From Pseudobdellovibrionaceae bacterium (lineage in GTDB: Bacteria > Bdellovibrionota > Bdellovibrionia > Bdellovibrionales > UBA1609), in assembly GCA_026712605.1 (NCBI GenBank), contig JAPORL010000119.1, positions 1 through 11,692 on the forward strand: a stretch of DNA of 11,692 nucleotides, given 5' to 3'. Within the stretch, counting starts at the first letter, position 1; every line of letters starts with the position of its first letter. Shown in pieces: positions 7,149 to 11,692 of the stretch. The notes under the pieces are model-generated. The model was not told the DNA's origin. It was given only the letters and a program-made list of their open reading frames with translations, and did no database searches. A program made the translations under genes and the position numbers.

Positions 7149-8117
7149 CTATTTACTGGCAAGATTATAATTATTAACCGCCATCCTCACAAGACGGAAT
7201 CCGATATATTTTTTCTTAGCGTACTGACGATACCATAAGCGATTAGTTGAACGCAAACTCTTCCGGAAGAAGTTCCAACTACTGCCACGAACAACAACTG
7301 GCTCTGTATCTTTGTAGTAACGATCTCCGGTTACAATCAAGGGATCCTTTCCTCCCGGAAGTTCCCATTGAAACCTATCCTGAACTAACTCCCATACATT
7401 ACCATACATATCATACAGACCCCAAGGGTTTGGAAGCTTGCTGGCTACTCTTTCTGGTTGAGTTCGATTTCCTTTTACATTGTAGATATTAAAACCAAGA
7501 GCTTCTAAATGTTCTGAGGTCACAACTTCTACACCTTCTAATAAATTTTCATACACAGCATAATCCTTTGCTTTAGAGGCATCATCTCCAAAAAAATAGG
7601 CTGTTGTTGTTCCTGTCCTTCCCGCATACTCCCACTCTGCCTCTGTCGGCAAACGATAACAACCCATTGGATCATTTAAATGATGACCCTTACAGCCTTC
7701 TAAGCCTTGCAACCTATTTAACTGGCTTATAAATTTCTGAACATCATCCCAAGAGACATTCTCCACTGGAAGATCCGGACACATATCTTTAGAACTGTCA
7801 TAATTATTACAATATTTCGTGCCCTTAAAATGAGATGGATTTTCTCCCATGACCGCAACATACTGAGCTTGTGTTAGCTCTGTATTCATTATATCAAAAG
7901 AACGGCTTATCTCTACTGAAATATCCTCCTTAATATAGCCTTCACCATCCCATATTGACCTTTCCATTGTAAAAGAACCTGCCGGTATGGTTACAAATAT
8001 CACTTCATCAAATAAATCCTTAACTGACTCATTTTCTTCTGAAACTTCTTGTTCTGCCCCTCCACAATAAATAGAAAATATAGTGAGTAAAAACACTAAA
8101 AATATTTTTTTTATCAT
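7149..8117 (-). CDS. FGE-sulfatase (SUMF1) domain putative lipoprotein, catalytic Cys absent
   Basis: A secreted protein of 322 residues. Residues 1-17 form a signal peptide with C18 as candidate lipidated cysteine; the -1 residue is Tyr, so the lipobox is non-canonical. Residues 40-311 form the formylglycine-generating-enzyme fold: IPAGSFTM (44-51), LPVENVSWDDV (117-127), RLPTEAEWEYAGR (155-167), NPWGLYDMYGNVWEL (230-244), VRGSSWN (276-282), IGFRLVR (305-311). True FGEs have reactive cysteines in the segment before GFR; here RSTNRLWYRQYAKKKYIGFR has none, so sulfatase activation is unlikely and a structural or binding role is more probable. Cysteine pairs 103/113 and 142/153 look like disulfides. 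A good GGAG lies 6 nt from the ATG. It is alone, flanked by long spacers, and less AT-rich than its neighbours (30/60 G+C at 7321-7380 versus 18/60 at 961-1020 in argS), suggesting acquisition. Confidence 0.85.
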   Translation of the reverse strand: MIKKIFLVFLLTIFSIYCGGAEQEVSEENESVKDLFDEVIFVTIPAGSFTMERSIWDGEGYIKEDISVEISRSFDIMNTELTQAQYVAVMGENPSHFKGTKYCNNYDSSKDMCPDLPVENVSWDDVQKFISQLNRLQGLEGCKGHHLNDPMGCYRLPTEAEWEYAGRTGTTTAYFFGDDASKAKDYAVYENLLEGVEVVTSEHLEALGFNIYNVKGNRTQPERVASKLPNPWGLYDMYGNVWELVQDRFQWELPGGKDPLIVTGDRYYKDTEPVVVRGSSWNFFRKSLRSTNRLWYRQYAKKKYIGFRLVRMAVNNYNLASK

Positions 8118-8182
8118 TACTTTCTCCTTTTTTATTTAAAAAAAATCCTCTCTAAACTCTCACTATTGTCACTTTTTGTATA

Positions 8183-8194
8183 CACTATATAGTG
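8183..8194. repeat. perfect 12-bp palindrome CACTATATAGTG
   Basis: Self-complementary sequence about 66 bp upstream of the FGE-domain start. Its right half continues as ATATAGTGAGTCGG, resembling the ATATAGTGA ends of the palindromic element at 10267-10364. It may be an operator for the divergent genes, an overlapping pair of -10 boxes, or a residue of that repeat family. ATATAGTGAGT also occurs at 8078, inside the FGE-domain signal peptide. Confidence 0.45.
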
Positions 8195-8305
8195 AGTCGG
8201 AAGACTTTACTAAAAGCTCATAGCAAAGAAAACAAATCATGTCAATAATTATGAAAATTTTTCCTGAGCTCGCCCTTTTAAAGAGAAAGAGTTAAATAAG
8301 GTCAT

Positions 8306-8320
8306 AAATACTAAATTTTT
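8306..8320 (+). repeat. 15-bp direct repeat, right copy
   Basis: AAATACTAAATTTTT, exact copy of 7112-7126, with starts 1194 bp apart. Together they bracket the FGE-domain gene. Confidence 0.4.
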
Positions 8321-8572
8321 TGGAGCGCTTTTCAAAATAAGGAAATTTATATAAATTGTCAAAAATCTGTTAGATTGCGAAAAATCCGATTCTAAATAAG
8401 CTAATTCGTAAAAAAGTTTAAAGCTCTACTAAAGAGAATTAAATTAAGAGTTAGCTAGCCTGCTTTAGCGCAGTTTCTAAAAATCTTAAAAAGAAGTTCA
8501 GATTTTAATACAATAATGAGCATAGATGATTTGCAGAAAACTATATTTTTTAAAATATTATAGGAAAAAAGT

Positions 8573-8601
8573 TTGTAAATAGGAATGGTTTTACTTATAA
8601 G
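8573..8601 (+). promoter_or_regulatory. candidate sigma-70 promoter for gor
   Basis: TTGTAA (8573-8578), a 17-bp spacer, then TATAAG (8596-8601). This would start transcription near 8608, leaving a leader of about 30 nt that contains AGGGA 3 nt before the gor ATG. The spacing is ideal, but AT-rich DNA yields such matches often. Confidence 0.4.
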
Positions 8602-8638
8602 TGACTAGCAAGTTTTATTATTTAAAAAACAGGGATAT

Positions 8639-9994
8639 ATGGTTCAATATGATTATGATTTATTTGTGATAGGAGGAGGTTCAGGAGGAATTCGATCGGC
8701 TCGCTGGGCCAGTCAATTAGGCGCAAAAGTCGCTTTATGCGAAAAAGATCGCTTAGGTGGCACTTGCGTTATTCGGGGTTGCATCCCAAAAAAACTAATG
8801 GTTTATGGAGCAAGTTTTAAAAAAGACTTTGAATATGCCAAAGACTATGGTTGGAATCTAGATTCTATAAATTTAGATTGGGAAAAATTCAATTCCGTTA
8901 GAAACAAAGAAATTAATCGTTTAGAGAGCATCTACTCTAATATTTTAAAAAAAAATAATGTAGATTATATTTCAGGTCATGGCTCTTTAAAAGATTCCCA
9001 TACAGTAGAAGTGGAAGGTAAAAAGTATAGCGCTAAATACATTTTAATTGCTGTTGGAGGCTGGCCATCTGAGTTATCTATAAAAGGCGCAGAGCATTGT
9101 ATTACTTCTAATGAAATTTTCAATTTAGATAAACAGCCTCAATCTTTATTATTAGTGGGAGCTGGTTACATCAGTTTAGAATTTGCCAGCATTTTTAATT
9201 CCTTAGGGACAAATGTTTCTATCATGTTTAGAAAAAATTTGATTTTATCAGGTTTTGATATAGACATAAGAAAACGCTTACAAAATGAATTAGCTCTCCA
9301 AGGCATTCAAATATTATCAAACAGAACTCCTGTTTCTATTGAAAAGCAAGAACAAAAATTGATTTTAAAAGATGATAAAAAACAAGTTTGGGAAGGAGAT
9401 TTAATCCTCACAGCAGTTGGCAGAAAAGCCAATATAAAGGGCTTAAATTTAAGCTCTGCAAAAATCCAAACTGAACAAGATCAAATTATTGTTAATAATA
9501 AATTTCAAACAAGTTGCCCTAATATATACGCTGTAGGTGACTGTATCAATCAAGCCTATCAACTCACTCCAGTCGCTTTACACCAAGGCATGTTTGTCAG
9601 TGAATATCTTTTTAATAAATCAAATGATAAGAAATTTAGCTATGACAATGTGCCTTCAGCAATTTTTACTAAGCCTGAAACAGCTGTGGTTGGTTTAAGT
9701 GAAGAACAGGCTATAGAAAAAGGCTATAAAGTTAAAGTTTATGAAAGCTCTTTTAGACCCTTAAAATTAACACTCACTCAATCTAAACAAAAAACTTATA
9801 TGAAATGGGTTGTTTGTAAAAAAACAGACACACTTTTAGGCTGTCATATTATAGATGAAAACGCTGGAGAAATTTTACAAGGGTTTGCTGTTGCTGTAAA
9901 AAATAAACTTAAAAAATTTGAAATCGATCAAACCATTGGAATACATCCAACCTGCGCTGAAGAATTAGTCACTATGAGAACGACCAGAGATTAA
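8639..9994 (+). CDS. gor: glutathione-disulfide reductase
   Basis: NADPH-dependent flavoenzyme that regenerates reduced glutathione in the cytoplasm. At 451 residues it is full length. FAD binding: GGGSGG (12-17) and the second FAD motif IYAVGD (296-301). Redox disulfide: GGTCVIRGC (40-48, C43 and C48), the form typical of plant and alphaproteobacterial glutathione reductases. Pyridine nucleotide binding: GAGYISLE (174-181) with FRK at 197-199. C-terminal dimer motif: HPTCAEE (436-442) with the catalytic His436-Glu441 pair; Cys439 replaces the usual Ser or Ala. In the loop that reads RxxxxLR in many relatives, the second Arg is Ser204. The start is set by AGGGA 3 nt upstream (short spacing) and no alternative Met nearby. 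It stands alone, followed at once by the repeat array. Trypanothione-type specificity is unlikely but not excluded. Confidence 0.92.
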   Translation: MVQYDYDLFVIGGGSGGIRSARWASQLGAKVALCEKDRLGGTCVIRGCIPKKLMVYGASFKKDFEYAKDYGWNLDSINLDWEKFNSVRNKEINRLESIYSNILKKNNVDYISGHGSLKDSHTVEVEGKKYSAKYILIAVGGWPSELSIKGAEHCITSNEIFNLDKQPQSLLLVGAGYISLEFASIFNSLGTNVSIMFRKNLILSGFDIDIRKRLQNELALQGIQILSNRTPVSIEKQEQKLILKDDKKQVWEGDLILTAVGRKANIKGLNLSSAKIQTEQDQIIVNNKFQTSCPNIYAVGDCINQAYQLTPVALHQGMFVSEYLFNKSNDKKFSYDNVPSAIFTKPETAVVGLSEEQAIEKGYKVKVYESSFRPLKLTLTQSKQKTYMKWVVCKKTDTLLGCHIIDENAGEILQGFAVAVKNKLKKFEIDQTIGIHPTCAEELVTMRTTRD

Positions 9995-10016
9995 CTTTTA
10001 TACTTTATTAAAAATT

Positions 10017-10245
10017 ATTTTGTGTGAAAATTTTGTAAGATACAAAACTAAAAACTCAAACATGCGTTTTGCCACAAAGCGACTTTCAGTCGCTATTTGT
10101 TCAAGTCCGAATCTCATTTTGAATTTTGTGTGAAAATTTTGTAAGATACAAAACTAAAAACTCAGACATGCGGTTTGCCACAAAGCGACTTGCAGTCGCA
10201 TTGTGTTCAAATCCGAACTCGCTTTTAGCTTTCTATCTTACAAAC
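10017..10245 (-). repeat. inverted, diverged copy of the 106-bp repeat array
   Basis: Read on the minus strand, a full unit spans 10169 down to 10064 (exactly 106 bp), a partial unit 10063 to about 10017, and a rearranged unit lies above 10170. By hand count the full unit differs from unit 2 of the left array at 17 of 106 positions with no indel. Hairpins are stronger here: AGCGACT-TTC-AGTCGCT at 10078-10094, and CACAA-A-GCGACT-TGC-AGTCGC-A-TTGTG at 10179-10205. The array begins 22 bp past the gor stop, in the same orientation relative to gor as the left array is to argS. Confidence 0.88.
10138..10245. repeat. concentric nested palindrome within the array
   Basis: The arm TTTGTAAGATACAAAACTAA at 10138-10157 pairs with CTTTTAGCTTTCTATCTTAC starting at 10222, with about three mismatches over 23 bp. 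The arms share their centre (about 10192) with the hairpin at 10179-10205, so the whole 108-bp segment can fold as one long cruciform or RNA hairpin. This suggests the ancestral repeat unit is a large palindrome, similar in design to ERIC-type elements, and that the tandem form is derived. Confidence 0.65.
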
Positions 10246-10266
10246 TTTTGATCAAGAAACTTAAAC

Positions 10267-10364
10267 ATATAGTGATCGGACTTAAGTTTTCTGGTTTTAT
10301 TTTAAGCTTCCCGCTTGTGTGGGAATTACAGCCAGAATGGAAAACCTAAACGGGATCACTATAT
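10267..10364. repeat. 98-bp palindromic MITE-like element
   Basis: Perfect 11-bp terminal inverted repeats ATATAGTGATC (10267-10277) and GATCACTATAT (10354-10364) continue imperfectly inward (ACTTAAGTTTTC against CGTTTAGGTTTTCC). At the same centre is TTCCC-GCTTGTGT-GGGAA (10308-10325). The ends contain TA and read TATAGTG, as in TA-targeting IS630-type MITEs and Neisseria Correia elements. The core matches the layout ATTCCC-N8-GGGAAT of the neisserial dRS3 repeat, though here the first base is C. No transposase is present, so mobility would depend on one elsewhere. Confidence 0.65.
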
Positions 10365-10389
10365 ATTGCTCAGCTAGACATTTTTACTT

Positions 10390-10414
10390 GAAAAACTAAG
10401 TGGCTTCACTATAT
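10390..10414 (-). repeat. solo end of the TATAGTGA element
   Basis: On the minus strand ATATAGTGAAGCCACTTAG continues into TTTTTC and aligns with the inward-reading end at 10364 down to 10339. It lies 50 bp from that end in the same orientation. It is probably a truncated second element or a nested insertion. It ends 18 bp before the stop of the FKBP gene. Confidence 0.5.
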
Positions 10415-10432
10415 AATTCCTATCATTTCAAA

Positions 10433-11101
10433 TTATTTAACTTTTAAAAGCTCAACTTCAAAAATTAAAGTAGAATGAGGAGGAATACTTTCTCCAGAGC
10501 CTTCTGCACCATAAGCTAATTCAGAAGGAATATAAAACTTATATTTAGCTCCTTCTTTCATAAGCTGAAGCCCTTCAATCCATCCCTTAATAACTTGGCC
10601 TAAAGGAAAAGAGATACTGCTATTTCTTTTATATGAGCTATCAAACTCTGTTCCATCAATGAGAGTCCCTCTGTAATGAACCTCTACAGTATCTGTTTCA
10701 GCAGGAGTTTTTCCTTTACCTTCTGCCAAGATTTCATATTGTAAGCCTGACTTTGTAACTTTTACGCCTTCTTTAGTTTTGTTTTTTTCTAAAAATTCTT
10801 GTCCCATCATTTTATTACTTTCTCCTCTATTTATTTGTTGTTGTTTTATAAGCCTTTGTATGTCTTCTGGACTGAGTATTGGTTTTTTGTCTTGTAGACC
10901 ATCTTCAAGCCCTTGACGAAAAGCTGAAAAAACAATTGTATTCTCTTTTTTAAAAGTGGTACTGATAGAATGACCAATCATATAGCTTCTTTTTTCTTCT
11001 TCTGTTTCCAATTTAGCAGGCGGTTTAGTCCATAAACTTTTTATTTTCTCACAAGAGATCATAAAAAAACTTAATATACAAATTAAAATCCATTTATTCA
11101 T
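10433..11101 (-). CDS. FKBP-type peptidyl-prolyl isomerase, Mip/FkpA-like lipoprotein
   Basis: Assists folding of exported proteins by cis-trans proline isomerisation. From the ATG at 11101 the protein has 222 residues: signal peptide with lipobox MISC (C17), an alpha-helical FKBP_N dimerisation region (about 35-95), a linker helix, then the FKBP domain (about 118-222). Active-site segments are VHYRGTL (141-147), EFDSSY (152-157), VIKGWIEGL (170-178) and ELAYG (194-198), all intact. An ATG at 11137 is in frame, but AGGG lies 6 nt before the inner ATG, the signal peptide fits the shorter form, and a TTGACA -35-like box at 11149-11154 would place the longer start inside the promoter. It is divergent from the DedA-superfamily gene; the lipoprotein signal makes it a likely Lgt substrate. 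Family is firm; FkpA versus Mip naming is open. Confidence 0.92.
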   Translation of the reverse strand: MNKWILICILSFFMISCEKIKSLWTKPPAKLETEEEKRSYMIGHSISTTFKKENTIVFSAFRQGLEDGLQDKKPILSPEDIQRLIKQQQINRGESNKMMGQEFLEKNKTKEGVKVTKSGLQYEILAEGKGKTPAETDTVEVHYRGTLIDGTEFDSSYKRNSSISFPLGQVIKGWIEGLQLMKEGAKYKFYIPSELAYGAEGSGESIPPHSTLIFEVELLKVK

Positions 11102-11233
11102 AAAAAACCCTTTATTTTTAAAGTAAGTGAAAAACATAGAAACTATTTTGTCAAGTTTTAAAAAATAAAAAACTCTATAAGAATATAAAAAAATTTGAAA
11201 AAATCACTAAATTATAAAAAACAATTTTTAAAT

Positions 11234-11261
11234 TTGAAATTGAGATAAAAACACTTAAAAT
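11234..11261 (+). promoter_or_regulatory. candidate promoter of the DedA-superfamily gene
   Basis: TTGAAA (11234-11239), 16-bp spacer, TAAAAT (11256-11261), about 38 bp before the ATG. The region is extremely A/T-rich, so chance matches are likely. Confidence 0.3.
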
Positions 11262-11299
11262 AGCTGGATTTTTTATAAGATTTATTTTAGTTTTAAACT

Positions 11300-11692
11300 A
11301 TGTTAAAAAAAATATTTTCAATTTTTTTAGATATTTTATTAAGAGTTTTACAAATTAAACCTATCCTCCGTATTTTAAAAAGATACAAAAATTTAATAGT
11401 AATATTTTTTTCAACTCTTTTACTGGTTTTAATTGTATGGTTAAGTACCTTTAGCTTATCTGATATTTTTTCATACAAAAACTATCTTATTGAACTAACT
11501 CAAGAGCAGCCTTTCTTAACAGGTTCCTCTTTCTTTTTAATATATATGCTTATTTCTATTATTAGCATTCCTGGGATAACTGCTTTTAGCTTAATAGGAG
11601 GCTTGTTATTTGGTCTTTCAAAAGGAATGCTTATCTGTTTGTTTGCAATTAATATAGGATCTTGTATAGCTTTTTTAATCACTCGATATTTT
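11300..11692 (+). CDS. DedA/TVP38-TMEM64 superfamily (VTT) membrane protein, 5' part
   Basis: The first 131 codons run in frame off the window edge. An in-frame TAA two codons before the ATG fixes this as the earliest ATG; there is no clear Shine-Dalgarno. The N-terminus is basic, with a membrane span at about 32-50. The region from residue 80 onward carries the family core: a span, then SIPGITAFSLIGGLLFGLSKG, then INIGSCIAFLITRYF. Proline-glycine, GG..FG and IGS...F..RY are the conserved positions of the SNARE-associated/VTT domain. DedA members (UptA) return undecaprenyl phosphate across the membrane; the TVP38 branch is less well defined. Which branch this belongs to needs the missing C-terminal half. 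It is divergent from the FKBP gene over 198 bp. Confidence 0.8.
   Translation, partial: MLKKIFSIFLDILLRVLQIKPILRILKRYKNLIVIFFSTLLLVLIVWLSTFSLSDIFSYKNYLIELTQEQPFLTGSSFFLIYMLISIISIPGITAFSLIGGLLFGLSKGMLICLFAINIGSCIAFLITRYF

Larger units (their letters stand above)
8118..8638. other. long spacer between FGE-domain gene and gor
   Basis: About 520 bp between two divergent genes. It holds the ribosome-binding site of the FGE-domain gene (8124-8127), the 12-bp palindrome at 8183-8194, the second copy of the 15-bp direct repeat (8306-8320) and the candidate gor promoter (8573-8601). An 18-codon frame at 8239-8295 (MSIIMKIFPELALLKRKS) has no ribosome-binding site and is not called. No RNA gene was recognised. 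Confidence 0.5.

Noticed and set aside
7247..7492. A plus-strand frame opposite the FGE-domain gene.
   Set aside because: It is antisense to a well-supported domain and shows no motif of its own.
8183..8200. Minus-strand CGACTCACTATA matches the core of the phage T7 promoter.
   Set aside because: The TAATA start and the GGG start site are missing, no phage-type RNA polymerase or phage gene is nearby, and the sequence is explained by the CACTATATAGTG palindrome.
8493..8514. GAAGTTCAGATTTTAATACAAT (split: GAAGTTCAGA, then TTTTAATACAAT) resembles part of the 106-bp unit.
   Set aside because: The match is limited to about 20 bp with mismatches and the neighbouring bases do not continue it, so a decayed copy cannot be told from chance. 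A weaker echo near 3906 was dropped for the same reason.
11102..11137. Longer start of the FKBP gene at 11137.
   Set aside because: The inner ATG has a proper AGGG and yields a standard lipoprotein signal; the longer form would overlap a TTGACA box.
11293..11682. Two minus-strand open frames at the right edge.
   Set aside because: They lie opposite the clear DedA-superfamily reading frame, which has the conserved motifs.

Overview
The window comes from an AT-rich Gram-negative bacterial chromosome. Lgt, two predicted lipoproteins, a periplasmic-type disulfide system and an FKBP with a lipoprotein signal all point to a cell with a developed envelope. No rRNA, phage gene or transposase was seen. 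Glutathione reductase of the GGTCVIRGC type and a VKOR-DsbA fusion fit a proteobacterium or relative. Bdellovibrionota-like lineages are one possibility, but nothing here settles the taxon.

Layout: (1) 1-284, two and a half copies of a 106-bp tandem repeat. (2) 285-1985, argS (-), divergent from a VKOR-DsbA fusion and purN (+, 2069-3832). (3) 3940-5450, maf/yceF then a DUF368 polyprenyl-phosphate transporter (-), divergent from lgt (+, 5493-6542). (4) 6543-8638, a gene-poor stretch with a doubtful small reading frame, short iterated repeats and one FGE-sulfatase-domain lipoprotein gene (7149-8117, -). That gene is richer in GC than the housekeeping genes and looks acquired. (5) 8639-9994, glutathione reductase (+). 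(6) 9995-10432, no gene but two families of palindromic repeats: an inverted copy of the 106-bp array from the window start, and a 98-bp MITE-like palindrome with TATAGTGA ends. (7) 10433-11101, an FKBP-type lipoprotein isomerase (-), divergent from a DedA/TVP38-superfamily membrane protein that runs off the right edge (11300-11692, +).

Functionally, many genes serve the envelope. The VKOR-DsbA fusion makes disulfides, the FKBP isomerises prolines, Lgt starts lipoprotein maturation (the FGE-domain and FKBP proteins are probable substrates), and the DUF368 and DedA-superfamily proteins belong to families that recycle undecaprenyl phosphate. ArgRS, PurN, Maf and glutathione reductase are cytoplasmic housekeeping. 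I found no convincing new defence, mobile or biosynthetic system. The most interesting material is the repeat architecture: 106-bp arrays lie just 3' of argS and of gor in the same orientation relative to each gene, and both repeat families have concentric nested hairpins.
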